From Acidimicrobiia bacterium (GTDB taxonomy: Bacteria > Actinomycetota > Acidimicrobiia > Acidimicrobiales > Poriferisodalaceae), in the NCBI GenBank assembly GCA_022826045.1, contig JAJDVQ010000087.1:1-43644 (forward strand): a stretch of DNA of 43,644 nt, written 5' to 3'. The notes under the pieces were generated by a model. The model was not told the origin of the DNA. It saw only the letters and a program-made list of their open reading frames with translations, and did no database searches. A program made the translations under genes and the position numbers. This document shows positions 33,047-42,482 of this stretch, one piece after another. Position 1 is the first letter of the stretch. The number at the start of each line of letters is the position of its first letter.

Positions 33047-33616
33047 ATGTCACGCGTGGGCAAGGCGCCCATCTCGATCCCCGACGGGGTGACGGTCACC
33101 GCACAGCCAGCCCCCGATGCCGTCGGCGCGGCCGCTGGTGCCGTGGTGACGGTCAGCGGCCCGCAGGGCGAGCTCATCCGTGAGCTGGCCGCGGGCATCA
33201 CTGTGAACGTCGACGACGGCGCTGCCACCGTGGGCCGAGCCGACGACAGCCGCGCGCAGCGGTCGCTGCACGGACTCAGCCGGGCACTGGTGGCCAATAT
33301 GGTCGAAGGCGTCTCGGCGGGCTTCTCCAAGGAGCTGCAGATCGTCGGCGTGGGCTACCGGGCCGCGGCCCGCGGGCCTTCAACGCTCGAGCTGTCGCTG
33401 GGGTTCAGCCACGCGGTGCCGGTGAAGGCACCTGAGGGCATCGAGTTCGAGGTGCCGAGCCAGACGTCGATCATCGTCAAGGGCATCGACAAGCAACTCG
33501 TCGGCCAGGTCGCCGCCAATATCCGCAAGCTGCGCAAGCCCGAGCCCTACAAGGGCAAGGGCATTCGCTACGTCAATGAGCGTGTGCAGCGCAAGGCCGG
33601 AAAGGCCGCCAAGTGA
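33047..33616 (+). CDS. rplF: Large ribosomal subunit protein L6 (uL6)
   Basis: 189 residues: [28 protein letters not shown] and the C-terminal [18 protein letters not shown] signature. A slightly enlarged Ala/Gly loop lies near residues 20-35. L6 supports the factor-binding region of the 50S. Its last codons are partly duplicated in the gap before rplR. Confidence 0.96.
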   Translation: MSRVGKAPISIPDGVTVTAQPAPDAVGAAAGAVVTVSGPQGELIRELAAGITVNVDDGAATVGRADDSRAQRSLHGLSRALVANMVEGVSAGFSKELQIVGVGYRAAARGPSTLELSLGFSHAVPVKAPEGIEFEVPSQTSIIVKGIDKQLVGQVAANIRKLRKPEPYKGKGIRYVNERVQRKAGKAAK

Positions 33617-33644
33617 GCACAGTCGGAAAGGCGGCCAAGTGAGC
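33599..33644. repeat. 20-bp direct duplication at the rplF-rplR junction
   Basis: 33599-33618 and 33625-33644 match at 19 of 20 bases (offset 26). Each copy holds an AAGTGAGC with a GTG. From the first GTG (33613), which overlaps the rplF stop, a nine-codon frame ends with a TGA overlapping the second GTG, the rplR start. Confidence 0.85.
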
Positions 33645-33998
33645 GTCCCCCCCAAGGCGGCACGTCGGGCTCGACGCCGCAACCGTGTCCGCAAGCGGGT
33701 GTCGGGCACCGCCGAGCGCCCGCGCCTTGCAGTGTTCCGGTCGAACCGGCACATCAGTGCACAGCTCATCGACGACGATGCAGGCCGCACCTTGGCGGCC
33801 GCGTCGACTCGCGAAGCTCCGCTGGCAACCGCGAGAGGCGGCAACGTCGCCGCTGCCGGCGAAGTCGGACGGCTGATCGCCGAGCGCGGCGTGGCGGCCG
33901 GCACCACGGCCGTGGTCTTCGACCGCGGCGGAAACCGTTACCACGGCCGCGTCGCGGCCCTGGCAGATGCCGCCCGTGCTGGCGGCCTGAAGTTCTGA
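33639..33998 (+). CDS. rplR: Large ribosomal subunit protein L18 (uL18)
   Basis: 119 residues from GTG 33639: [38 protein letters not shown] and the C-terminal [24 protein letters not shown] are diagnostic. L18 binds 5S rRNA. The start follows the family length and the GGCGGCC-AAG context; the immediately preceding bases duplicate the end of rplF. Confidence 0.95.
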   Translation: MSVPPKAARRARRRNRVRKRVSGTAERPRLAVFRSNRHISAQLIDDDAGRTLAAASTREAPLATARGGNVAAAGEVGRLIAERGVAAGTTAVVFDRGGNRYHGRVAALADAARAGGLKF

Positions 33999-34008
33999 GG
34001 GGGAACTC

Positions 34009-34659
34009 GTGGCAGATGCACCTACGACCGAGGCTCCACGGGAGCGCGGCGCCGGTCGGCGCCCGCGCGAGCGGCAGTTGGACAACCCCCGCAACAGCGG
34101 CGACGACGGCCTGCGCGAGTCGCGGGTCATCGACATCAACCGTGTCGCCAAGGTCGTCAAGGGCGGGCGCCGCTTCTCGTTCTCCGCGCTGGTGGTGATC
34201 GGCGACGGCGCCGGCCGGGTGGGCCTGGGCTACGGCAAGGCGAAAGAAGTGCCGCTGGCCATCCAGAAGGGCACCGAGGAGGCGCGCAAGAGCCTGTTCG
34301 ATGTGCCGCTGGCGGGCTCCACGATCATCCATCCAGTACTGGGCGTGATGGGCGCCGGCAAGGTGCTGCTGCAGCCCGCTGCGCCCGGTACCGGGGTCAT
34401 CGCCGGCGGCGCCGCGCGGGCGATCCTCGAAGAGGCGGGCATCAGCGACGTGCTGGCGAAGTCCCTGGGCTCGTCCAACCACATCAACGTGGCCCGCGCG
34501 ACCATCGCCGGGCTGGCTGCGCTGAAGCGTCCCGACGAGGTCGCCAAGCTGCGCGGGCTGTCGGCTGAGGAGTGCATCCCCGCCGGTCTGCTGGAGGCCT
34601 ACCGGGAGACCGAGCGCACTCGCAAGCTGGCCGATGCGGACGCGGGAGCGCGGTCATGA
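34009..34659 (+). CDS. rpsE: Small ribosomal subunit protein S5 (uS5)
   Basis: 216 residues from GTG 34009 with an N-terminal Arg-rich extension of about 35 residues. [29 protein letters not shown] and [27 protein letters not shown] signatures are present. S5 controls decoding accuracy and mRNA entry. GAGGGGGAA precedes it; the stop overlaps the rpmD start. Confidence 0.96.
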   Translation: MADAPTTEAPRERGAGRRPRERQLDNPRNSGDDGLRESRVIDINRVAKVVKGGRRFSFSALVVIGDGAGRVGLGYGKAKEVPLAIQKGTEEARKSLFDVPLAGSTIIHPVLGVMGAGKVLLQPAAPGTGVIAGGAARAILEEAGISDVLAKSLGSSNHINVARATIAGLAALKRPDEVAKLRGLSAEECIPAGLLEAYRETERTRKLADADAGARS

Positions 34660-34865
34660 ACCAGATCGTCGTGACCCAGGTGCGTTCGGCCATCGGGGCC
34701 AAGCCCAAGGCGCGAGGCGCCCTGCGGGCCCTCGGGCTCAACAAGATCGGCCGCAGCCGTACCCTTCCTGACCGACCCGAGATCCGCGGCATGCTGCGCA
34801 AGATCAGCCACCTGATCACCGTTCAAGAGATTGCAGGGGAGGTCGGCGATGCTGAAACTGCATGA
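34656..34865 (+). CDS. rpmD: Large ribosomal subunit protein L30 (uL30)
   Basis: 69 residues from ATG 34656: [25 protein letters not shown], then [14 protein letters not shown]. The length is slightly above the usual 60 because of a short acidic tail, which overlaps the beginning of rplO by 17 bases. Confidence 0.95.
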   Translation: MNQIVVTQVRSAIGAKPKARGALRALGLNKIGRSRTLPDRPEIRGMLRKISHLITVQEIAGEVGDAETA

Positions 34866-35340
34866 CCTGACCCCGCCGCCGGGAGCGAAGCGCAAGCGCA
34901 AGCGGGTGGCCCGCGGCACCGGCGGCAAGGGCGGCAAGACTGCAGGCCGCGGCACCAAGGGCACCCGGGCACGGGGGACCGTGCCGGTCTGGTACGAAGG
35001 CGGCCAGTTGCCGCTGCAGGTGCGCATTCCCAAGCGGAAGGGCTTCACGAACCCGTTCCGGGTGGCCTACCAGCCGGTGAACCTCGACACGCTCGATGCG
35101 TGCGGCCTCGACGACATCACGCCTGAGGCACTGCTGGGGCGTGGCTTGGTGTCGGCGGGCTCGATGGTCAAGGTGCTGGGCCGCGGCGAGATCACCCGGC
35201 CGATCACGGTGAAGGCTCACGCAGCCTCCGCCTCGGCTCGTGCGGCTATCGAGGCCGCCGGGGGCAGCATCGAGATCCTGCCGCCCACCTTCAAGGGCCC
35301 GCGGCCAGCGGCTCAGGGCAATCAACACACCAATCGCTAG
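34849..35340 (+). CDS. rplO: Large ribosomal subunit protein L15 (uL15)
   Basis: 163 residues from ATG 34849: [20 protein letters not shown], the Gly-rich GTGGKGGKTAGRGTKG region and YEGGQLPLQVRIPKRKGF. GGGGAGG sits just upstream inside rpmD. L15 is a late-assembling 50S protein. Confidence 0.96.
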   Translation: MLKLHDLTPPPGAKRKRKRVARGTGGKGGKTAGRGTKGTRARGTVPVWYEGGQLPLQVRIPKRKGFTNPFRVAYQPVNLDTLDACGLDDITPEALLGRGLVSAGSMVKVLGRGEITRPITVKAHAASASARAAIEAAGGSIEILPPTFKGPRPAAQGNQHTNR

Positions 35341-35349
35341 GGGCTCGTC

Positions 35350-36678
35350 GTGCTCGGCCACATGCGCAACATCTTCCGGATCCAGGATCTGCGCCGGAAG
35401 ATCATGTTCACGCTGTTCATCATTGCGGCGTACCGGCTGGGCTCCCAGGTGCCCGTGCCGGGCATCGACTTCGACGCCATCGTGTCGTTGCGCGAGCAGG
35501 CTTCATCCACCGGCGGCGTGCTGGCGCTGCTGAACCTGTTCTCGGGCGGCGCGCTCACCAACTTCGCGATCTTCGCCTTGGGGATCATGCCGTACATCAC
35601 GGCATCGATCATCATCCAGATACTCACCGTGGCGATCCCGCGCTTCGAGCAGCTCCAGCAGCAGGGAGCCGTGGGCCAGCGCAAGCTGACCCAGTACACC
35701 CGCTACCTGACGCTGGGCATCGCCTTCGTGCAGGCCGCCGGCATCACCTTCATCTTCGGGCGAGGCCAAGGAACGGCGCTCGGCAACACGGCTGGGGTCA
35801 TCGTCATCCCCGACTTCACGTTCAATCGCGTGGCGCTGGTGATCCTGTCGCTCACGGCGGGCACGGCACTGCTCATGTGGATGGGCGAGCTGATCAGCCA
35901 GCGTGGCGTAGGCAATGGCATGTCGCTGCTGATCTTTGCCTCGGTGGTGTCGACGATTCCCTTCGACGGGGCCCGCCTGATGGCGGTGCAGGGCACGGTG
36001 TATCTCGCGGCGGCGATCATCGTCGCCATCGGGATGATGGTCGCCATCATCTTCATCGAGCAGGGCCAGCGTCGCATCCCGGTGCAGTTCTCCCGGCGGC
36101 AGGTGGGCCGGCGGCTCTACGGCGGGCAGAACACTTACATCCCGCTGAAGGTCAACCAGTCGGGCGTGATCCCGGTCATCTTCGCCAGCTCGATCCTGTT
36201 CCTGCCGGTGCTGCTGTCGAACGTGGCGAACTGGGGCTGGCTGCAGACCGCCGTCGACGAGTACCTGACCCAGCCCGACAACATCGCCTACATCCTGTTC
36301 TTCGGCGGGCTGATCGTCGGCTTTGCCTACTTCTATACGGCCATCACGTTCGACCCGGTGCGTCAGGCCGACAACATCCGCAAGCAGGGCGGCTTCATTC
36401 CCGGCATCCGGCCCGGGCCGCAGACCGAGCGTTACCTGGCCAAAGTGCTGAACCGCATCACGCTGCCCGGCGCGCTGTTCATTGCCATGGTGGCGCTGCT
36501 GCCCAGCGTGCTGCTGTCGCTGACGAGCGACCTTGATGCTCTGGGCTCGGGCGGCGCCGGCGCGGCTATCGGCTTCGGCGGCGTGTCGATCCTGATCGCC
36601 TCCGGCGTGGCACTCGAGACCATGAAGCAGGTCGACAGCCAGCTGCTGATGCGCAACTACGAAGGATTCCTGGCCTGA
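35350..36678 (+). CDS. secY: Preprotein translocase channel subunit SecY
   Basis: 442 residues from GTG 35350 with ten membrane segments. The family signature GIMPYITASIIIQILTVAIP and the plug/loop region LGIAFVQAAG are present, with the QGQRRIPVQF cytosolic loop and the RPGPQTERYL loop. It forms the protein-conducting channel with SecE and SecG. Its stop shares a base with the adk start. Confidence 0.97.
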   Translation: MLGHMRNIFRIQDLRRKIMFTLFIIAAYRLGSQVPVPGIDFDAIVSLREQASSTGGVLALLNLFSGGALTNFAIFALGIMPYITASIIIQILTVAIPRFEQLQQQGAVGQRKLTQYTRYLTLGIAFVQAAGITFIFGRGQGTALGNTAGVIVIPDFTFNRVALVILSLTAGTALLMWMGELISQRGVGNGMSLLIFASVVSTIPFDGARLMAVQGTVYLAAAIIVAIGMMVAIIFIEQGQRRIPVQFSRRQVGRRLYGGQNTYIPLKVNQSGVIPVIFASSILFLPVLLSNVANWGWLQTAVDEYLTQPDNIAYILFFGGLIVGFAYFYTAITFDPVRQADNIRKQGGFIPGIRPGPQTERYLAKVLNRITLPGALFIAMVALLPSVLLSLTSDLDALGSGGAGAAIGFGGVSILIASGVALETMKQVDSQLLMRNYEGFLA

Positions 36679-37247
36679 TGTCCGACGCTGCCGTCCGACG
36701 GCTGGTCATCCTGGGCAAGCAGGGGGCCGGCAAGGGAACCCAGTGCGAGCTGCTGGTCGAGCGCTACGGCGTGGCGCATATCTCCACGGGAGACATGCTG
36801 CGTGCCGCGGTGGCCGCTGACACCCCTCTGGGCCGCCAGGCCAAAGAGGTGATGGACGTCGGCGAGCTCGTCAGCGACGAGCTGATACTGGGCATCGTCG
36901 CCGAGCGCCTCGAGGCGCCCGATACCGCCGCCGGCTTTCTGCTGGACGGCTTTCCGCGCACCGAAGCGCAGGCCGACGGGCTGTTCGCCCTGCTGGCGCC
37001 GCACGCGGTGAGCCGGGCGATCGACCTCGATGTGGCGGACGACATCGTCACGCGGCGGATGCTGGATCGTGGCCGAGCCGACGACACTCCCGAGGCGATT
37101 GCCCGCCGGCTGGAGCTGTACGAAGCCGAGACGGCGCCGCTGCGCAAGCTGTTCGCCGATCGAGGCGTGCTGGTCGCCGTCGACGGCCTCGGCACTCCCG
37201 CCGAGGTGCACCAGCGCATCGTGGCGGCCATCGAGGCGGCGCCGTGA
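36678..37247 (+). CDS. adk: Adenylate kinase, short form
   Basis: 189 residues. The P-loop is [10 protein letters not shown] instead of the usual GPPGAGKGTQ, followed by [21 protein letters not shown] and a short LID ([14 protein letters not shown]) without zinc cysteines. It interconverts AMP, ADP and ATP. In most actinobacterial clusters map and infA come next; here 40 bases lead straight to rpmJ. Confidence 0.95.
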   Translation: MSDAAVRRLVILGKQGAGKGTQCELLVERYGVAHISTGDMLRAAVAADTPLGRQAKEVMDVGELVSDELILGIVAERLEAPDTAAGFLLDGFPRTEAQADGLFALLAPHAVSRAIDLDVADDIVTRRMLDRGRADDTPEAIARRLELYEAETAPLRKLFADRGVLVAVDGLGTPAEVHQRIVAAIEAAP

Positions 37248-37251
37248 CCCC

Positions 37252-37257
37252 TATACT
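37252..37257 (+). promoter_or_regulatory. Candidate -10 box before rpmJ
   Basis: TATACT stands out in GC-rich DNA between adk and rpmJ, 30 bases before the rpmJ ATG. No good -35 is present at 16-18 bases. It may drive the rpmJ-rpsM-rpsK-rpsD-rpoA-rplQ section separately. Confidence 0.4.
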
Positions 37258-37287
37258 TGCTCGCTCGTCTACAGCGCAGGTCCCCCG

Positions 37288-37401
37288 ATGAAAGTCCGTC
37301 CGAGCGTCAAGAAGATCTGCGACAAGTGCCGTGTGATCCGTCGCCACGGGCGGATCCGGGTGATCTGTGAGAACCCGCGGCACAAGCAGCGGCAAGGCTG
37401 A
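37288..37401 (+). CDS. rpmJ: Large ribosomal subunit protein L36 (bL36)
   Basis: 37 residues: [20 protein letters not shown], then [17 protein letters not shown]. The C-x2-C, later Cys and His form the zinc site of the C+ type. It starts the alpha section here since infA is missing. Confidence 0.96.
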   Translation: MKVRPSVKKICDKCRVIRRHGRIRVICENPRHKQRQG

Positions 37402-37419
37402 GACAGGAGTCCCGTATCG

Positions 37420-37797
37420 ATGGCCAGAATTGCCGGCGTCGACATTCCGCGCGAGAAGCGTGTGGAGATCGCGTTGACCTACATCTATGGCATCGGACGT
37501 TCCGCCAGCCAGCAGATCTGCGAGGACCTCAACATCGCTGAGCGCACCCGTGTGCGCGACCTCACCGATGCCGAGGTGGCTCGCATCCGCAACCACATCG
37601 ACGCCAGCCTCACCGTCGAGGGCGATCTGCGGCGCGATGTCGCCCAGGACGTGAAGCGCAAGATCGAGATCGGCTGCTACCAGGGCGTCCGCCACCGCCG
37701 CGGCTTGCCGGTGCGGGGCCAGCGCACCCACACCAACGCACGCACCCGCAAGGGCCCGCGCAAGACCGTGGCGGGCAAGAAGAAGGTACGCAAGTGA
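37420..37797 (+). CDS. rpsM: Small ribosomal subunit protein S13 (uS13)
   Basis: 125 residues: [51 protein letters not shown], with the usual basic C-terminus. S13 contacts the 50S and P-site tRNA. ACAGGAG lies upstream. Confidence 0.97.
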   Translation: MARIAGVDIPREKRVEIALTYIYGIGRSASQQICEDLNIAERTRVRDLTDAEVARIRNHIDASLTVEGDLRRDVAQDVKRKIEIGCYQGVRHRRGLPVRGQRTHTNARTRKGPRKTVAGKKKVRK

Positions 37798-37855
37798 ACG
37801 TGCGCGGCCGAGTTTGTCGGCAACCTCAGACTGGACGCATGAGAGGCGGACGGAA

Positions 37856-38251
37856 GTGAACCAGCAGCAGTCGGCTCGTCGCGGGCGTCGCAAGGAGCGC
37901 AAGAACGTCGGCGATGGCGTGGCGCACATCAAGAGCTCGTTCAACAACACGATCATCACGTTCACCGACCTCGGCGGGAACGTCGTGTCGTGGGCGTCGG
38001 CGGGCAATGCCGGCTTCAAGGGTTCCCGCAAATCGACTCCGTTCGCCGCGCAGCAGGCCGCCGAGCAGGCCTCCGAGCGCGCCATGGAGCATGGTGTGCG
38101 CCGGGTGCACGTGCACGTGAAGGGGCCCGGCTCGGGTCGTGAGACTGCCATCCGCTCGATCCAGAATTCCGGCATCGAGATCAAGGGCATCCGTGACATG
38201 ACACCGGTGCCGCACAACGGCTGTCGGCCACCGAAGCGCCGGAGGGTCTGA
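37856..38251 (+). CDS. rpsK: Small ribosomal subunit protein S11 (uS11)
   Basis: 131 residues from GTG 37856: [36 protein letters not shown] N-terminus, [14 protein letters not shown] and the C-terminal [22 protein letters not shown] at 37814 would add 14 non-conserved residues; GTG 37856 fits the family length and follows GAGGCGGACGGAA. S11 shapes the 30S platform. Confidence 0.95.
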   Translation: MNQQQSARRGRRKERKNVGDGVAHIKSSFNNTIITFTDLGGNVVSWASAGNAGFKGSRKSTPFAAQQAAEQASERAMEHGVRRVHVHVKGPGSGRETAIRSIQNSGIEIKGIRDMTPVPHNGCRPPKRRRV

Positions 38252-38252
38252 C

Positions 38253-38870
38253 GTGTCTCGCTACACAGGTCCCAAGGCCCGCGTCTCGCGGCGGCTCAAC
38301 ACCAACATCTGGGGCACTGAGGGCGAGACGAAGGCCCTCGACCGGCGCCCGTACCCGCCCGGCGAGCACGGCCGTGGACGCCGACGCAGCCAGAATTCCG
38401 AGTTCCTGATGCAGCTGCAGGAAAAGCAGAAGTGCCGCTTCACCTACGGGATGACCGAGCGGCAGTTCCGCAATCTCTATGAGGAAGCTGCCCGCCAGCG
38501 GGGCGTCACCGGCGAGAACCTGCTGCGGCTGCTCGAACTGCGTCTCGACAACATCGTGTACCGGGCCGGCTGGGCTGCGACCCGCCCGCAGGCCCGCCAG
38601 TTCGTGAGCCATGGCCACATTGACGTCAACGGTCGCCGGGTGAACATTCCCAGCTACCGGGCCCGCCCCGACGACGTCATTTCGCTGCGTTCGCGGTCCC
38701 GCGAGATCGTCACCATCCGGTGGAATCTCGACGTGCTGGATCGCACGCCGCCGCCCTGGCTCGAGGCGAGCGACGGGAGCCAGCAGGTCACCGTGCGCGA
38801 GCTGCCGATCCGGTCTCAGATCGAGATCCCGGTGCGCGAGCAGCTCATCGTCGAGCTCTACAGCAAGTAA
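38253..38870 (+). CDS. rpsD: Small ribosomal subunit protein S4 (uS4)
   Basis: 205 residues from GTG 38253: [30 protein letters not shown], and the S4 RNA-binding domain ([29 protein letters not shown]). No zinc cysteines at the N-terminus. S4 initiates 30S assembly and represses the alpha operon in E. coli. Confidence 0.96.
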   Translation: MSRYTGPKARVSRRLNTNIWGTEGETKALDRRPYPPGEHGRGRRRSQNSEFLMQLQEKQKCRFTYGMTERQFRNLYEEAARQRGVTGENLLRLLELRLDNIVYRAGWAATRPQARQFVSHGHIDVNGRRVNIPSYRARPDDVISLRSRSREIVTIRWNLDVLDRTPPPWLEASDGSQQVTVRELPIRSQIEIPVREQLIVELYSK

Positions 38871-38890
38871 TCACCCACGAAGGGGTCAAT

Positions 38891-39904
38891 GTGTCCGTCT
38901 CCGACGCCTTGGTCATGCACCGACCGACAATCGACATCCTGGGCGAGCCCGATGCCAACCGGCAGCGCTTCGCCATCGGCCCGCTGGAGCCCGGCTTCGG
39001 GCACACGCTGGGCAACTCGCTGCGTCGCACGCTGCTGTCGTCGATCCCCGGTGCTGCGATCACTCAGGTCCAATTCGACGATGCGCTCCACGAGTTCACC
39101 ACCATCGAAGGCGTGGTCGAGGACGTCACCGACATCGTCTTGAACCTCAAGGACATCGTGCTGCGGTGCCACAGCGACGAGCCCGTTGCTGTGCGTCTCG
39201 ACGAGCGCGGTGTGGGCCCGGTGCTCGCCGGCCATGTCGACTGGGGTGTCGATGTCGAATGCCTCACGCCCGATCTGCACATCGCGACGCTGGGCGACCG
39301 AGCGCGGCTCGCGATGGATCTCACGGTCGAGCGTGGCTGGGGCTACTCGGCGCCTGACAGCGACCGCATCGGCGGCGCGATCGGCGTGATTCTCATCGAC
39401 GCGCTGTTCAGCCCGGTGCGGCGTGTGGCCGTCGAAGTCGAGCCGGTGCGCGTGGAGCAGTCCACCGATTTCGATCGGCTGGTGCTCGACATCGAGACCG
39501 ATGGCGCAATGACGCCCCGCGAGGCACTCGCATCTGCTGGCGACACCCTGTGCCGGCTGATGCTCATGATTGCCGAGCTGTCGCCGGAGCACCTCGGACT
39601 TGACATTGCCGATGTGGCGGTGAGCGACGGCCGCGCCAGCGACTTGGAACGGCCGATCGAGGATCTGGGCCTGTCCGAGCGGGCACGCAACTGCCTCAAG
39701 CGCGCGCAGTTCAACACGATCGGCGATCTGCTCGATCAATCCGTGGACGAGCTGATGACCGTGCCGAACTTCGGCCAGAAGTCGCTGGACGAGGTCATCG
39801 AGAAGCTCGACGAGCGGGGCTTGGCACTGCGTGGCATGAGCCCGACGCCGACCGAGGAGCCGGCCGAGCAGGATCCCTCAGCCACCCCAGCGGCGGTGAG
39901 CTGA
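38891..39904 (+). CDS. rpoA: RNA polymerase alpha subunit
   Basis: 337 residues from GTG 38891, after an AAGGGG site. The N-terminal domain has [21 protein letters not shown] (about 36-56) for dimerisation and assembly; the C-terminal domain has [20 protein letters not shown] and [19 protein letters not shown], which bind UP elements and activators. The last 25 residues are a Pro/Glu-rich tail. Confidence 0.96.
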   Translation: MSVSDALVMHRPTIDILGEPDANRQRFAIGPLEPGFGHTLGNSLRRTLLSSIPGAAITQVQFDDALHEFTTIEGVVEDVTDIVLNLKDIVLRCHSDEPVAVRLDERGVGPVLAGHVDWGVDVECLTPDLHIATLGDRARLAMDLTVERGWGYSAPDSDRIGGAIGVILIDALFSPVRRVAVEVEPVRVEQSTDFDRLVLDIETDGAMTPREALASAGDTLCRLMLMIAELSPEHLGLDIADVAVSDGRASDLERPIEDLGLSERARNCLKRAQFNTIGDLLDQSVDELMTVPNFGQKSLDEVIEKLDERGLALRGMSPTPTEEPAEQDPSATPAAVS

Positions 39905-39906
39905 GG

Positions 39907-40260
39907 ATGCCCGCGCCCACCAAGGGCCGCCGGCTGGGCGGGAGCCCGAGCCACCAACGCTCCATGCTGGCCAACTTGGCTGCGTCGCTGTTCGCCGCCG
40001 AGGCCATTGAGACCACCGAGGCCAAGGCGAAGGCGCTGCGGCCCTATGCCGAGAAGCTCATCACCAAAGCGCGCAAGGGCGGATTGGCACGCCACCGCCA
40101 GATCATCGCCAGCCTCAACGGCGACCAGGAGATGGCCCAGAAGCTGATGGACGAGATCGGTCCTCGCTATGAGGGGCGGCCGGGCGGATACACCCGCATT
40201 CTGAAGCTGGGTCCCCGCCGGGGCGACAACGCCCCGATGGCGCTCATCGAGCTGGTCTGA
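39907..40260 (+). CDS. rplQ: Large ribosomal subunit protein L17 (bL17)
   Basis: 117 residues: [36 protein letters not shown], and the C-terminal [25 protein letters not shown]. It begins two bases after rpoA and closes the cluster. A perfect 10-bp tandem duplication (40252-40261, 40262-40271) spans its stop codon. Confidence 0.96.
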   Translation: MPAPTKGRRLGGSPSHQRSMLANLAASLFAAEAIETTEAKAKALRPYAEKLITKARKGGLARHRQIIASLNGDQEMAQKLMDEIGPRYEGRPGGYTRILKLGPRRGDNAPMALIELV

Positions 40261-40348
40261 CCTGGTCTGACGTTCCCGCAGCATGACTGCTGAGCTGCTC
40301 GACCCCAAGGGCGACCACTAGCTGCGTTGTTGCCCCGCTGCGACGGGT

Positions 40349-41287
40349 CTATTGCACGAGTGCCGCGTTGTGGTGCAGTGTTTCGCGAGCCTCGGCGTAG
40401 CGCTCGGCGAGGCGCTGGCCCACCCGCCCGATCCGATCGATCATCGTCATGAGACGGTCGCGCGCCGCTTCCGCGATACCGGACAGCTCGGTCAGGCCGG
40501 GCAGGTTCCAGTCGCGCAGCACGACGGGCTGCAGGATCTGGTCGTGGTGGATGGCCAAGTCGTAGATCCCGGCTTCGGCGATGATGCGGGAGTGGGTGTC
40601 GAAATCGGTGATGCCCACCCCGGGCATCGCAAAGCTCTTGACTTGGTTGGCGATGGCGACCACCGCGCTGGAGGGGTCGATCTCGACAGCGGCACTCATC
40701 ACGTCGCGGTAGAAGAGGAAATGCAGGTTCTCATCGAAGGCGACCCGCCGCATGATGGCCTTGCCGGCGGGGTCGTCGATGTGGCGCCCGGTGTTGAAGT
40801 GCGCGATGCGGGTGGCCAATTCCTGCAGCGTCACGTAGGCAAGGCCTTCCAGCAGGCTCGGCGGCTGGGGCACTTGCCCGCACTGCACCTGCGCCATGCG
40901 CGCCCGCTCCAGTGCCACGGGGTCGAGGGCGCGGGTGACCGACAGGTAGTCGTAGATGACCCGGCCGTGCCGTCCCTCTTCCGCGGTCCAGCGGCGAACC
41001 CATTCGCCCCATGCGCCCTCACGGCCGAACAGCCGCTCGCTGTCACGGAAGTAGTACGGCAGGTTCTCCTCGGTGAGCACATTCACGAAGAGGGCGCTGC
41101 GAGCCTCGGGGGTGAGGTTGGCCTCCTCGGGTGACCATTCGTAGTCGGGCGCGAAGTCTTCGCCCCGGCTCCAGGGCACGAGCGCGTGGGGGTGCCATTC
41201 CTTGGTCTGCCGAAGATGGCGCGCGAGGAGTCGCTCAACCTCGGGCTCCAGATCGGCGAGCGTCCGGGCGTCAGCCTCTACCGGCAT
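40349..41287 (-). CDS. Acyl-ACP desaturase (ferritin-like di-iron)
   Basis: 312 residues from ATG 41287. The two-iron motifs of the FA_desaturase_2 family are EENLP (about 75-79), EEGRH (about 102-106), an LQELATR helix and DENLH (about 184-188). Soluble enzymes of this type place a double bond in acyl chains. The start is supported by a TAGGCT box at 41322-41317 and a GGTGAT site between it and the ATG; an in-frame ATG at 41359 would lie upstream of that promoter. It converges on rplQ. Confidence 0.87.
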   Translation of the reverse strand: MPVEADARTLADLEPEVERLLARHLRQTKEWHPHALVPWSRGEDFAPDYEWSPEEANLTPEARSALFVNVLTEENLPYYFRDSERLFGREGAWGEWVRRWTAEEGRHGRVIYDYLSVTRALDPVALERARMAQVQCGQVPQPPSLLEGLAYVTLQELATRIAHFNTGRHIDDPAGKAIMRRVAFDENLHFLFYRDVMSAAVEIDPSSAVVAIANQVKSFAMPGVGITDFDTHSRIIAEAGIYDLAIHHDQILQPVVLRDWNLPGLTELSGIAEAARDRLMTMIDRIGRVGQRLAERYAEARETLHHNAALVQ

Positions 41288-41316
41288 CGGGCATCGCCAA
41301 TCACCATGCGGGGCTG

Positions 41317-41322
41317 AGCCTA
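41317..41322 (-). promoter_or_regulatory. Candidate -10 box of the acyl-ACP desaturase gene
   Basis: TAGGCT on the minus strand, about 30 bases before the ATG at 41287. The -35 region is poor. The same hexamer serves as the -10 box at 21122. Confidence 0.35.
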
Positions 41323-41409
41323 ATGATGTCAGCCCACTGTTCAGGACGTGCTGAGCCATGAGGATCTCGCGCCGATGCCAACCGTCTGCCGCAATGGGCG
41401 ATCGCGGAG

Positions 41410-41745
41410 TCAGGAGCTGGTGCGCACGCCGAGGGCCCGTTCGAGGTTGACGAGGTACCCGGCGAACGCCTTGCGTCCTGTCACCGTGGCTTCGATCCAG
41501 GTGCGCGGCTTGGCACCGCGGAACTCCTTGGTCGTCTCCACGTAGTCAGCGTGCTCCAGCTTGCGCAGGTGAGTCGTCAGGTTGCCCGGCGTCAGGCCCA
41601 GCTGCTTCTGCACGAAGCCGTAGGCGAGCCGGTCCCGGTCATCCAGCGACACGAGCAACGACATGATCTGCAGCCGCGTCGGCTGGTGGATGATCTCGTC
41701 GAGGTCGATGGCACCGCCGTCGGGCACCCCGTTGGGATCTACCAT
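41410..41745 (-). CDS. Winged-helix transcriptional regulator
   Basis: 111 residues from ATG 41745: HQPTRLQIMSLLVSL, then a winged helix with FVQKQLGLTPGNLTTHLRKLEHADYVE, as in the HTH_34/ArsR-MarR-like one-component regulators that often pair with a membrane protein. No ligand-binding domain is present. It overlaps the membrane-protein gene by seven bases, and probably binds the palindrome in the shared promoter. Confidence 0.82.
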   Translation of the reverse strand: MVDPNGVPDGGAIDLDEIIHQPTRLQIMSLLVSLDDRDRLAYGFVQKQLGLTPGNLTTHLRKLEHADYVETTKEFRGAKPRTWIEATVTGRKAFAGYLVNLERALGVRTSS

Positions 41746-42371
41746 TCGCCGGTCCTGCGCACCCACATCACGATGGCCGCCAGCAGCGCGAGCATTACGA
41801 TTCCCGACACTGCCGGGGCGATGTCGTCGAACAGGTAGTGCGGGATGTAGAAGGCCATGGCCATGCCCACGCCGAAGACGGCGATCACCGTCCGGTGCAT
41901 GATGCCGAAGAGCACGTACCCGAGAGCGATGACCCCCATCAAGACGAAGGGGACCTTCTCTGCGCCGGCTTCGTTCCACAGGCCCGCTGCACCCGGCAGC
42001 AGCCCGGCCGCCACGATGACCGTCATCCAGTAGGCGAACACGCGGATCCCGGCGCTCTGCATGGCGAGGCCCGGCGAGACCGCGCGCCCAGCGCGATAGC
42101 CGATGGTCATGCTCCCGATGACGCCGAGGAACGTGATGATCGCCCACAGCGGCCCCGGATACCACGGATTTTGATCGGCGAAGTCGGTCGCAAACGTGGA
42201 CACTGCGTACTGGGCGAGGTAGGCGATCGAGATGATGCCCGCCCACATCAGCAAGATCGCTGTGCTCCCGGCGGTGTACAGAGCGCTGCGAGCTCCATGC
42301 ATGGTGCTGAGAACGGTTTCCCAGCTCTCGTCGGGTTTCAGAGCTGTCGATTCGCCGGTTTCTGTCGACAT
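41739..42371 (-). CDS. Integral membrane protein paired with the winged-helix regulator
   Basis: 210 residues from ATG 42371, five bases after a perfect AGGAGG. Six hydrophobic segments (about 35-58, 75-92, 108-125, 138-158, 162-180, 185-203). I recognise no named family. The arrangement membrane protein plus small winged-helix regulator recurs in actinobacteria, often for envelope stress or export functions; the role here is unknown. Confidence 0.78.
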   Translation of the reverse strand: MSTETGESTALKPDESWETVLSTMHGARSALYTAGSTAILLMWAGIISIAYLAQYAVSTFATDFADQNPWYPGPLWAIITFLGVIGSMTIGYRAGRAVSPGLAMQSAGIRVFAYWMTVIVAAGLLPGAAGLWNEAGAEKVPFVLMGVIALGYVLFGIMHRTVIAVFGVGMAMAFYIPHYLFDDIAPAVSGIVMLALLAAIVMWVRRTGEW

Positions 42372-42399
42372 CACAACCTCCTAGGTCCGCGATGCAAAC

Positions 42400-42418
42400 T
42401 AGTTTGTATTACAAACTA
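42400..42418. promoter_or_regulatory. Palindromic operator before the membrane protein-regulator pair
   Basis: TAGTTTGT and ACAAACTA flank a three-base centre (ATT), a perfect 8-bp inverted repeat. It overlaps a TATAGT-like -10 on the minus strand, 29 bases before the ATG, and is the likely autoregulatory site of the winged-helix protein. Confidence 0.7.
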
Positions 42419-42482
42419 TACAGGGACGCAAGCGGATGCAAGGGCAATCAGGGGCCGGCTGCGTGACGGCCGTTCTCTTGAG

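Noticed and set aside
40252..40271. 10-bp tandem duplication at the rplQ stop as a regulatory element
   Set aside because: It is short, spans the stop codon and is best explained by slippage.
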